NCBI GenBank assembly: GCA_900549415.1
Contig: URNX01000064.1
Coordinates: 1-14,860, forward strand
Direction of reading: 5' to 3'
DNA: 14,860 bases
DNA from: an uncultured bacterium
Lineage (GTDB): Bacteria; Verrucomicrobiota; Lentisphaeria; Victivallales; UBA1829
The notes below the pieces were generated by a model, which was not told the DNA's origin, searched no databases, and saw nothing but the letters and a program-made list of their open reading frames with translations. The position numbers were made by a program, and so were the translations under genes. This document shows, in pieces, positions 1-7,025 of this stretch; position 1 is the first letter of the stretch, and every line of letters starts with the position of its first letter.

Positions 1-70
1 ACGATCGATAAGAGGCCTCACGACGATGGTACTGCACAACAGAGTGTGGGAGAGTAGTTCGATGCCGGGA
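1..70 (+). rRNA. rrf: 5S ribosomal RNA, 3' part (5' end outside the window)
   Basis: The sequence matches the conserved 3' half of bacterial 5S rRNA. CGATGGTACTGCA is followed by GTGTGGGAGAGTAG, the loop E / helix IV region, and then by GATGCCGGGA, the 3' strand of terminal helix I. A run of seven T follows directly at 71-77, as expected where an rRNA operon ends. The exact 3' end is set by analogy and could be one or two bases off. The rest of the rRNA operon would lie to the left of the window. Nothing protein-coding is seen between here and the kinase gene. Confidence 0.88.
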
Positions 71-131
71 TTTTTTTCGTTTTAAAACAATGCCTCTGCA
101 AAATTTTTTGCAACGGGCAACAAGGAAATAC

Positions 132-159
132 TTGATTTTCAGAGATATTGTACTAAATT
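132..159 (+). promoter_or_regulatory. possible sigma-70 promoter of the kinase gene
   Basis: TTGATT (132-137) lies 16 bp before TAAATT (154-159). Each matches the consensus at four of six positions. The surrounding DNA is AT-rich, and the kinase start codon lies about 20 bp further on. It is a weak call, made because the gene needs its own promoter unless it is read through from the rRNA operon. Confidence 0.3.
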
Positions 160-181
160 ATTGTAACAAAAAGGATTCTGT

Positions 182-1753
182 ATGAGTTTTTCCGCCGGTT
201 CTGTTTATCATGATTTGACGCTGCTTCAACTTTGCGGGAGCGGAGCGTTTGGCGAAGTGTGGCTTTGCCGCGATATTTCCAGAAAAAAACTTGCCGTGAA
301 AATCATTTCGAAAGGCCGGCTCGGCGAATTCTGGAGACGCGAGCTGCAGGGCGTCATCAACTACCGCACGATTACAGAGCAGACTTCCGGACTCCTTCAG
401 ATTTATCACGTCGGCGAAGACGAAGATTTTTTCTACTATACTATGGAAGCTGCGGATTCGCTGTCGCAGGAAAATTATGTTCCGGATACTCTTTCGGCGC
501 GGCTGGCGGCGAATGGTCCGTTGCCGCCGGAAACGCTTCAAGCGGTCCTCAAAGAGATTTTCAACGGAATCAAGGTGATTCATCAGGCTGGATTCGCGCA
601 CCGCGACATCAAGCCCGACAATATTATTTTCGTTCACGGAAAGCCGCGGATCGGCGATATCGGGCTGATTTCCGCGCTCTCCGCGACGATGAGTCAGCTT
701 GCCGGAACGCTGGAGTTCCTGCCGCCGGAGCTGCGGTCGTCGGATTCGCCGGATCAAGTCGACCGCAAGTCGCGTCAGGGAAGCGATCTTTACGCGTTTG
801 GAAAGGTCGTTTACTGTGCGGTGACGGGCGAAGAGCCGCAGAAGTGGCCTGCGATTCCAAGTGGCATTCCGCTTTCGCTGCCGCTGAAGTTTTATCTGCG
901 TCTTTCCATGCAGCTTTGCGACCGGAATCCGGCGCGGAGACTGCATTCTCTGGATGAACTCGAACACGAAATGGGTGAAATCGAACGCAAGCTCCTGTTC
1001 GGCGAGACCTTCCGCGACAAAATCATTTATTTCCGCAAAACCGCGATCCGCGAGGTGATCGGTGCTACCTATCAGGTCCTCCGCTGGTTCCGCAGACACT
1101 GGTGCCTCGGCCCCGCGCTGATCTGCGCGTTTGTGTGTTCGATCATTCTTGCCTGGCCGAAGAAGCCGTTCGATCTGGCGGATCAGAAGACTCAGAAATA
1201 TGTCAACACAAGAGCCGGCATCTCAATGACGATACCGAAGCAATGGAGCGTGTTGAGCCCTGAAACATTCCTGAGCATGCTTAAGGGCGCAAAAACAACC
1301 GACCTTCAGCAGCTGGAACAGCTAAAGGCGGCTGTGGAAAACGGAATGGAGATGATTATCTGTGATATCGATCGCATATATTTTGATAATATCACCGTGG
1401 TTCCCCAGCAGAAGGTGACAGAGAATCCGACAGATATCCCTCTTGATGAACTGCGGCTGAAAGTTCAAACGGATTTTGCAAGTTACGGTGTAAAATCGGA
1501 GATTCACGAGGTCAGGAAAACCGTTGTGCAGGGGAAAAACGCGCTTATGGTTGATGCGACTTTATTCAATTCGCCGAAATATAAGGAAGGATGCCGTGTC
1601 AATATATACAGGGTGATGAAGACTCCGGAGCTGGAGTTCTCTATAACGCTTTCTTCGCGGCACAAGACTTATCAGAAGCGGAAAGAGGAATTCGAGGCGG
1701 TTCTTAAAACGCTGGAGTTCCTGCCGGTCAAGGAAAATCAGATTCAGAAATAA
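182..1753 (+). CDS. Membrane-anchored Hanks-type Ser/Thr protein kinase with extracytoplasmic C-terminal domain
   Basis: This 523-residue protein is predicted to phosphorylate Ser/Thr residues and to signal across the inner membrane. The kinase domain (about 10-265) shows the glycine loop GSGAFGEV (19-26), the ATP lysine K40, a candidate alpha-C glutamate E54, and the catalytic loop HRDIKPDN (140-147) with D142, K144 and N147. The metal-binding DFG is DIG (159-161), and the APE motif reads PPE (181-183). One hydrophobic membrane segment lies at about 308-325. The remaining ~200 residues should be outside the cytoplasm and resemble PsbP/DUF1795-like folds (GISMTIPKQW near the start, EAVLKTLEFLP at the end); that resemblance is from memory. 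The ATG is supported by AAGGA at 171-175, six bases upstream. The catalytic residues are present, so it is probably active. The substrate is unknown, and the gene stands alone between the 5S gene and the next promoter. Confidence 0.88.
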   Translation: MSFSAGSVYHDLTLLQLCGSGAFGEVWLCRDISRKKLAVKIISKGRLGEFWRRELQGVINYRTITEQTSGLLQIYHVGEDEDFFYYTMEAADSLSQENYVPDTLSARLAANGPLPPETLQAVLKEIFNGIKVIHQAGFAHRDIKPDNIIFVHGKPRIGDIGLISALSATMSQLAGTLEFLPPELRSSDSPDQVDRKSRQGSDLYAFGKVVYCAVTGEEPQKWPAIPSGIPLSLPLKFYLRLSMQLCDRNPARRLHSLDELEHEMGEIERKLLFGETFRDKIIYFRKTAIREVIGATYQVLRWFRRHWCLGPALICAFVCSIILAWPKKPFDLADQKTQKYVNTRAGISMTIPKQWSVLSPETFLSMLKGAKTTDLQQLEQLKAAVENGMEMIICDIDRIYFDNITVVPQQKVTENPTDIPLDELRLKVQTDFASYGVKSEIHEVRKTVVQGKNALMVDATLFNSPKYKEGCRVNIYRVMKTPELEFSITLSSRHKTYQKRKEEFEAVLKTLEFLPVKENQIQK

Positions 1754-1781
1754 AAAAATTCATTTTCTGCGGTTTCCCCTC

Positions 1782-1810
1782 TTGACAATAATGTATTAAT
1801 ACATTATAAT
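1782..1810 (+). promoter_or_regulatory. Perfect-consensus sigma-70 promoter of the glycan cluster
   Basis: TTGACA (1782-1787) and TATAAT (1805-1810) are both exact consensus hexamers with the optimal 17-bp spacer. Transcription should begin near 1817, giving a leader of about 27 nt before the regulator ATG at 1844. The ribosome binding site AAGAGGG (1834-1840) lies in that leader. Such a strong promoter in front of a repressor gene normally needs tight repression, which the palindrome in its spacer could provide. Confidence 0.88.
1788..1807. promoter_or_regulatory. 20-bp palindromic operator inside the promoter
   Basis: ATAATGTATTAATACATTAT is a perfect palindrome. It fills the whole -35/-10 spacer and covers the first three bases of the -10 box. 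The core TGTA-N4-TACA has the same layout as the operator of Bacillus AraR, which also joins a GntR DNA-binding domain to a LacI-type sensor, and fits the general GT...AC pattern of GntR-family sites. A bound dimer would exclude RNA polymerase. Binding by the protein encoded at 1844-2905 is inferred. I saw no second copy of the site in the window. Confidence 0.8.
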
Positions 1811-1843
1811 AAAAAGTAATACGCACTACAGTCAAGAGGGAAA

Positions 1844-2905
1844 ATGAAAATCTGGAAGAAACAGCTTGTCGAAAAACTGAGAGAGAAGGCGGCGGAATTG
1901 CCGCCGGATACCCGTTTTTATTCGATCCGGAGTCTGATGCAGGAGTATCATACCAGTCAGCGGACGATCGAAGAGGCGATGCAGGTTCTTTTTGAAGAGA
2001 AAGTTCTGCTGCACCGGGCGGGGAACGGTTATTTCACCCGCGGAAATCCGGCGAGCCGTCCGTTCCATATCCGGCTTTATTATCCGCAATGGCCGAGCGT
2101 GCTGTATCAAAACATGGAGAGAGCCTGTACAGCTTATGCAAAGTCGAAAGGTTTTGTGTTTTCAAGTCAGGCGATTGAGCAAAGCGAAGAATTTTTTGAG
2201 GGCGTTTCCTCCGATGACTGCGATGCACTGCTTCTTCTGCCGCCTTCTGAGCCGATATCCAGGAGGGGTGTTCAGATCATCAACCGACTTTCCGTTCCGG
2301 CGGTTGTTCTGGGACGCGAAGTCGGGGATATCGGACTTTCCCTGCTTTCCGACGACGGGTATTCCGCAGGGGCGATGGCGGCGGCGTATTTCATCAATCA
2401 CGGACACAGAAAGCTGGCGGTTCTCATTTCGGAGCCGCACTGCTACTGCACGGAGATGCGCTGCCAGGGATTCCGGGAGTTCGCGCGTCTGAACGGGGTG
2501 TCGGTGAAGGTCATTGAAACCGGAGTTCAGAGCTGGGACGACGGAGTTCGCTATGCGTATGATGCGCTTGCGAAAACGCTGAAGGCGGACGGGCTGGATT
2601 TTTCCGCGCTGTTTCTGATCAATTCAAACTCGGCGCTGGAGGTCTACAAGGCTTTTGCGGATGCGGGCTGTTCCATTCCAGGAGACGTTTCAATCATCGG
2701 ACATGATGAACTGCCGACAAACGAGTTCCTGCATCCGGCGCTGACCTGTGTCGCGATTGACTGGAGCGGAGCGATCGGGGCATGTGTGGAACAGCTGCTG
2801 GAGGTCGCGGAGGGGAAAAAGGAATTTTTTCATCAGCGCATATCTCCGGAACTGATTGTACGCCAGTCAGTTGCAGATTATGGAAACAAACAGAATTCTA
2901 ATTGA
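1844..2905 (+). CDS. GntR-HTH / LacI-type sensor transcriptional regulator (AraR-like architecture)
   Basis: This is a 353-residue repressor-type regulator. Residues 1-68 form a GntR winged helix-turn-helix: FYSIRSLMQEYHTSQRTIEE holds the two helices, and VLLHRAGNGYF holds the wing. Residues 72-345 form a periplasmic-binding-protein-like sugar sensor of the LacI/GalR kind. Visible hallmarks are DDGYSAGAMAAAYFINHGHR (170-189), CQGFREFA, and PGDVSIIGHDELPTNEF (279-295) followed by PALTCVAID. The effector is probably a sugar released from the glycan handled by the genes downstream. The start is supported by AAGAGGG just upstream. The gene lies directly behind a perfect promoter carrying a palindrome, so autoregulation is likely. 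The next gene follows 26 bases after the stop, in the same transcription unit. Confidence 0.92.
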   Translation: MKIWKKQLVEKLREKAAELPPDTRFYSIRSLMQEYHTSQRTIEEAMQVLFEEKVLLHRAGNGYFTRGNPASRPFHIRLYYPQWPSVLYQNMERACTAYAKSKGFVFSSQAIEQSEEFFEGVSSDDCDALLLLPPSEPISRRGVQIINRLSVPAVVLGREVGDIGLSLLSDDGYSAGAMAAAYFINHGHRKLAVLISEPHCYCTEMRCQGFREFARLNGVSVKVIETGVQSWDDGVRYAYDALAKTLKADGLDFSALFLINSNSALEVYKAFADAGCSIPGDVSIIGHDELPTNEFLHPALTCVAIDWSGAIGACVEQLLEVAEGKKEFFHQRISPELIVRQSVADYGNKQNSN

Positions 2906-2931
2906 AAACAAAGAATAAAAGGAGGTTGGAA

Positions 2932-3768
2932 ATGAACTTGTCAGGAGCAGCAGGAAACGGAAGAACCGATTTCTCAAGGAAGAGGAAGTTTACGCTCATA
3001 GAACTCCTTGTCGTAATTGCTATCATTGCAATACTTGCGGGTCTTCTGTTGCCGGTTCTCGGGAAGGTCCGGGAGAAGGGGAGGTCGGTTACGTGCACGG
3101 CAAATCTGAAACAGCTGGGCACGGAGCAGATGCTTTACAGCAATGATTTCAACGACATGATGGTGGTTCTGACGCCGTATGTGGTCAACGGCGGAACGCT
3201 TGATGCGAACTGGAATGTAATATTTTCGAGTCTGCAGAGCAACGGCGGGCGTTTCAACAACAACTACAAGCTGTATGCTGAGCTGCCGAAAAAGGTGATG
3301 GGTTGTCCCTCCAATCTCTATTATGACCGCCCGGGATTCAATCCTGCGTGGATGGGATATGGAATGCTGAATCCGTTCAACCGCAACACGGCGATGCAGG
3401 AGGGGATCAACAGCAGCGAAGCGGTCGACGTCCGCCGGACGGGTCAGCTTGGCAAGGGTTTTATCATAAAGGACGGGGACTGGACGCATTATCAGCTGAA
3501 GAAGCTGAAACAGGCGAGCGGCTTCATCATCATTGCGGATTCGGTTCATGCAACCGATACGGCGAATCCGGGACGCGGGCATCATTTCATTGATCCGGCG
3601 AACGGAACGCATGGACAGGTTTACAACGCGTCCCTGCGTCATAACGGACGCGCGAATGCGGTGTTTGCGGACGGGCATGTTTCGTTGATGAGCGGACAGC
3701 AGCTTTTCGACTCTCCGACGGCGATTCAGTGTACAAATCTGGACGGCGTGATGAAAATGAGACAGTAA
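2932..3768 (+). CDS. Type II secretion-like pseudopilin, prepilin N-terminal domain plus H-X9-DG C-terminus
   Basis: I chose the ATG at 2932 (278 residues) over an in-frame TTG at 2902 because AAAAGGAGG sits six bases before it. A basic 19-residue leader ends in RKRK and is followed by FTLIELLVVIAIIAILAGLL (20-39), the class III prepilin signal and hydrophobic helix. The mature protein has F at +1 and E at +5. The residue before the cleavage site is Lys rather than the usual Gly. The C-terminus contains RHNGRANAVFADGHV, which fits the H-X9-DG motif found on very large pseudopilin-like families in Lentisphaerota and Planctomycetota. It is expected to be membrane-inserted, processed by a prepilin peptidase and exposed in the periplasm or at the surface. 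Its place between regulator and glycosidase suggests a role in glycan binding or enzyme export, but this is inference. Confidence 0.9.
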   Translation: MNLSGAAGNGRTDFSRKRKFTLIELLVVIAIIAILAGLLLPVLGKVREKGRSVTCTANLKQLGTEQMLYSNDFNDMMVVLTPYVVNGGTLDANWNVIFSSLQSNGGRFNNNYKLYAELPKKVMGCPSNLYYDRPGFNPAWMGYGMLNPFNRNTAMQEGINSSEAVDVRRTGQLGKGFIIKDGDWTHYQLKKLKQASGFIIIADSVHATDTANPGRGHHFIDPANGTHGQVYNASLRHNGRANAVFADGHVSLMSGQQLFDSPTAIQCTNLDGVMKMRQ

Positions 3769-3788
3769 TATCGAAGGAAAGAAACAGA

Positions 3789-6700
3789 ATGAAACGGACA
3801 AGTCTTTTTCTCGGGGCACTGCTGACGGCGTTTGCGGTCGCGGCTGCCGAAGATGTGGTGGTTCCCGGTACGGAGTGGAATCTGAAGAACGGAATTGAAT
3901 CGGTGAAACGGGCGGGAGACACGGTATCAGGCGTGATCATTCCGAACCGTCTGAATTCGGCGGTCGGCGCGGAGCTGAAAAAGAGCATTGACGCGAAGGA
4001 ATACGACGGAGCCGTATTCAGTTTGAAGCTGGATCCCGGAGCGGCGGAGAACTGCAAACTCGTGTTTGCGAGCGAGGCGGATCCGCAGGTGCGGGTATCG
4101 TTCCCGTTCAAAGCGGGGACGAGCGGAGACTACAATCTGTATCCGCTGGAAATGGGACGCAATCCGCGCTGGAAAGGGAAATTCAAACGGGTTTATCTGG
4201 AATTCGGCGGAACGAAAGCTCCGGTTGCGTTTGCAGTGAAGGAGATGACGCTGCGTCCGAAACTTACAATGACTCCGCGCGAGGCATCGCGTCCGGTTCA
4301 GCTGCGGGAGTGGAGACTGCAGGCGTCCGGAGTGAAGGCGCAGATGAGCGATGAGTTCGAGAAGCGGAAGTTTGCGGTCAAGGTGGATTATGCGGGCGGG
4401 AAACCGGGGCGGCTGGCGCTTTCGTGTCATGCGGTGCACTGTCCGCTGGATTCGTGGATTCTGCCGTTCATCGGGTCGGATGCGCGGCAGTTCAAAGTTC
4501 TGGTGTATCCGGTTGCGAAGAGCGGCAATGCATCGGCGTTTGTGGAACTGCGTGTGCGCGGAAAGGATGCGCGTTCGCACACGTGGCTCAAGAAGAAAAT
4601 TGATTTTTCGCGGAAAGGCTGGCAGGAGATTGCGATTGATGTGAAGGCGTCTCCGCTGAACCGTCTTGCCGACGTCAATTTTGCGGTGTACGGAAACAAA
4701 GCGAGCAGCTGTTCGTTCTGGTTTGCGGATGCGCGGATTATCCGGGCGGACGGTTCGGAGTATGAAGTTCTGAATGCGGAGGAGCCGAAACATACGGAGG
4801 GATTCAATTCCGGTTCGCCGACGGCTCCGCACAAAGCCTTGCCGAAGCGTCCGCAGATCGCGATCGGGCTTGGAACGTATAACTTTCTGTACGGCAGGGA
4901 ATTCCTGAAAGAGATCGGGAAGATGGCGAAGGAGGAGTTCCCCGGCTGGGATTTCGTTCTCTCCGTCGGTCAGGCGCCGGAGCCCGAGAGCGCGAATATT
5001 CTGCGGGAACTGCCGGAGAACGTTTACGCGCAGTTCCAGATCGCGCGGCACGATCTGCGGTATCTGGCGCTGTTCGATCATTTGACGCGCAACCAGTTCG
5101 GGGAACCGCAGAAGGCGCGCAACAACGGCATGGTTCCGACGTCGCCGATTCTTCAGCGCGGATTCAAGGACATGTTCGACTATGCGGCGAAAATCGGATT
5201 CAACAACTTCGCAATCATCGACTATGTGTGGCTGGGAATCGGCGGTCTGTGGGGGTATGATCCCGTCACGGTTGCGGCGTTCCGCGATGATCTTTCGGGA
5301 CGGGACGAGGGACTGGAACTGCAGCCGGGATCGGGCGAGAAACGCACGAAGATTCATTTCTGGGATTATTTCGAGGATTCGCACGCGCTCCGCTTCACGC
5401 CCGCGGAACTTGGAATCAAAAGCTATGATGAATATTTCCCGATTACGGAACGGGAGATGCCGAAGCGCGGAGTGACCGGACAGCGCAACTACAGCGTCTT
5501 CCTTGCACTCTGCAGTTACGAGTGGCTGCGTCAGGCGCAGCGGTTCAACCGGGTTGCGGCGGAACACAAAGGGAATTTCGATTATATTCTCAACGGTGAA
5601 AACTGGGCGAACGGAAACGATCATTATTATCTGCTGAAGCTCAAGGGAACCGGAATCGTTTCTCCGGAATACTTTTCGTCCGTTCCGCAGAAGAACGAAT
5701 CGTATTACCGGACGGTCGGGATTTATCTTCGTCAGGCGGCGCGCAGCGGAACTCGCTACGGAGCGATTCTGGAGACGAGCCGCGGCGGCAACGGTCAGCC
5801 GTACTGGAGTCCGAAGACCGGATATTCGGTGGCGTATGCTCTCTCCGCAATGGGTTTGCAGGACATGCATTACGACCATATTCATGTGGAAAAATGGAAA
5901 GCCTCCAACACTCCCGGCGAGACGCAGGAGCGGGTGAACTATGCGCTGTTCCGCGCGGAAGCTCAGGCGTTCATTCAGGCGAAACACGAAAAATCCGCAA
6001 AACTTCCCGCGATGGATGTCCTGGACGTTTTCCCGCGCGGAACCGTTTTCCGCGCCTGGTCGTACAACATGCCGGGCGACAGGAGCGCGTGGGCTCCGTG
6101 GCTCAACGACGCGCAGATCAATTATGAACGGACGGATTTCATTGAACTCCCGCTTCTTCTGAATTCGGCGCGGGTGGTGTTCTGGTCTTCCCCGTTCACT
6201 CCGCAGAAAAGCGCGGATGCGGTCGAGAAGTGGCTTGCGACCGGAGGAAAGACGCTTGTCATTCATTCGGATCTTCCGTGGCGCGCGCCGAACGGATATG
6301 CGAATCTGCACCGGATGCTTCAGCAGGTGAAACCGGATTACAGCAAGCCGGTGTTCCGCGATTTCATTCAGAAGAATCCTGGAAAATGCGTGCTGAAAGA
6401 TGCGCGGGGAAAGGCGCTCGTCAACCGCATCGACCGCAAGGACGGCAGCCGGATTTACCACATCGCCGGGAATCCGGAAAAACTTCCGGCGGGTGAGATT
6501 GACCGGATCTTCGCTTATCTGACAAAAGAGCTTCGGCTTCCGGTTGTCCAGAAAGCGCTTCCCGGACCGCTTCCGACGGTGCTCCGCTTCCGCAATCCGG
6601 ACTGTCAGGTCGCGGTTCTCTGGAACAAACAGGAGGCGGACGCCGCTGAAGCGAAAATCGGCAACTGGTACCGGAACAAATGGGCGACGTTTGATACGCG

Positions 6701-7010
6701 CAACAACGGACAGATCCGGACCATGTCGAAGTTCCGCTACGACAATTATCTGTATCAGTTCCTGCTGCCGGGCAAACGGACGCAGGCTCTGCTGGATGAC
6801 GTCAAGCCGGGCACGTACCGGGTCTACCGGTTCCTTGCGGACCGGGAGGACGTTGTGCCGGTTTCCGCGGAAGGTTTGAAGCTGGAACTCGCGGACGAGC
6901 TGACGGATGTTTTCTACTTCGCGCCCGATACGGAGCAGTTCCGCAAGTATATCGCGGAACTGCGGGTGCGGCGGAAGAAACTGGAACCGTTTTTTGCGGA
7001 AATCAAATAA
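3789..7010 (+). CDS. Secreted glycoside hydrolase-like protein (GH42/clan A-like barrel plus GATase-like domain), family unassigned
   Basis: This is a 1073-residue protein with a Sec signal peptide (KRTSLFLGALLTAFAVAAA, cleavage near 20). AAGGA at 3774-3778 precedes the ATG, and an upstream in-frame ATG at 3729 falls inside the previous gene. Residues ~25-335 look like two beta-rich, possibly carbohydrate-binding domains, the second ending in WFADARIIRADG. Residues ~355-720 look like a TIM-barrel hydrolase. E604 in LNGENW could be the acid/base, and E662 in YGAILETSRGGNG the nucleophile. A conserved-looking stretch YALSAMGLQDMHYDHIHVEKW follows, where GH42 enzymes have a comparable segment. 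Residues ~740-840 resemble the GATase-like trimerisation domain of GH42 (ELPLLLNSARVVFWSSPFT, WLATGGKTLVIHSD). The rest is beta-rich. I cannot assign a CAZy family. The neighbouring GH38 gene suggests a mannose-containing substrate. Hydrolase fold is likely; exact activity is unknown. Confidence 0.7.
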   Translation: MKRTSLFLGALLTAFAVAAAEDVVVPGTEWNLKNGIESVKRAGDTVSGVIIPNRLNSAVGAELKKSIDAKEYDGAVFSLKLDPGAAENCKLVFASEADPQVRVSFPFKAGTSGDYNLYPLEMGRNPRWKGKFKRVYLEFGGTKAPVAFAVKEMTLRPKLTMTPREASRPVQLREWRLQASGVKAQMSDEFEKRKFAVKVDYAGGKPGRLALSCHAVHCPLDSWILPFIGSDARQFKVLVYPVAKSGNASAFVELRVRGKDARSHTWLKKKIDFSRKGWQEIAIDVKASPLNRLADVNFAVYGNKASSCSFWFADARIIRADGSEYEVLNAEEPKHTEGFNSGSPTAPHKALPKRPQIAIGLGTYNFLYGREFLKEIGKMAKEEFPGWDFVLSVGQAPEPESANILRELPENVYAQFQIARHDLRYLALFDHLTRNQFGEPQKARNNGMVPTSPILQRGFKDMFDYAAKIGFNNFAIIDYVWLGIGGLWGYDPVTVAAFRDDLSGRDEGLELQPGSGEKRTKIHFWDYFEDSHALRFTPAELGIKSYDEYFPITEREMPKRGVTGQRNYSVFLALCSYEWLRQAQRFNRVAAEHKGNFDYILNGENWANGNDHYYLLKLKGTGIVSPEYFSSVPQKNESYYRTVGIYLRQAARSGTRYGAILETSRGGNGQPYWSPKTGYSVAYALSAMGLQDMHYDHIHVEKWKASNTPGETQERVNYALFRAEAQAFIQAKHEKSAKLPAMDVLDVFPRGTVFRAWSYNMPGDRSAWAPWLNDAQINYERTDFIELPLLLNSARVVFWSSPFTPQKSADAVEKWLATGGKTLVIHSDLPWRAPNGYANLHRMLQQVKPDYSKPVFRDFIQKNPGKCVLKDARGKALVNRIDRKDGSRIYHIAGNPEKLPAGEIDRIFAYLTKELRLPVVQKALPGPLPTVLRFRNPDCQVAVLWNKQEADAAEAKIGNWYRNKWATFDTRNNGQIRTMSKFRYDNYLYQFLLPGKRTQALLDDVKPGTYRVYRFLADREDVVPVSAEGLKLELADELTDVFYFAPDTEQFRKYIAELRVRRKKLEPFFAEIK

Positions 7011-7025
7011 GGAAAACAGATTGTC

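Larger units (their letters stand above)
1777..1840. repeat. 10-bp perfect inverted repeat flanking the regulator promoter
   Basis: CCCTCTTGAC (1777-1786) is the exact reverse complement of GTCAAGAGGG (1831-1840). The left arm overlaps the -35 box and the right arm contains the ribosome binding site of the regulator gene. A transcript starting at the promoter here (about 1817) would lack the left arm. A read-through transcript from the kinase gene would carry both arms and could pair them, covering the ribosome binding site. That role is inferred; the repeat itself is plain in the sequence. Confidence 0.6.

Noticed and set aside
97..112. AT-rich inverted repeat TGCAAAA-TT-TTTTGCA downstream of the 5S gene
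   Set aside because: It is only 7 bp per arm in AT-rich DNA and has no clear terminator layout. It could be a weak operator or end signal but is not supported enough to list.
158..1099. Minus-strand open frame of 313 codons opposite the kinase
   Set aside because: The plus-strand frame contains an intact set of kinase motifs; the opposite frame is Arg-rich and featureless.
710..1725. Repeated CTGGAGTTCCTGCCG within the kinase gene (near 710 and 1711)
   Set aside because: Both copies encode LEFLP in the same frame using common codons; chance and codon bias explain it.
2902..2931. Alternative TTG start for the pseudopilin overlapping the regulator stop
   Set aside because: The ATG at 2932 has an almost ideal AAAAGGAGG six bases upstream and gives a normal-length leader; the TTG has no comparable site.
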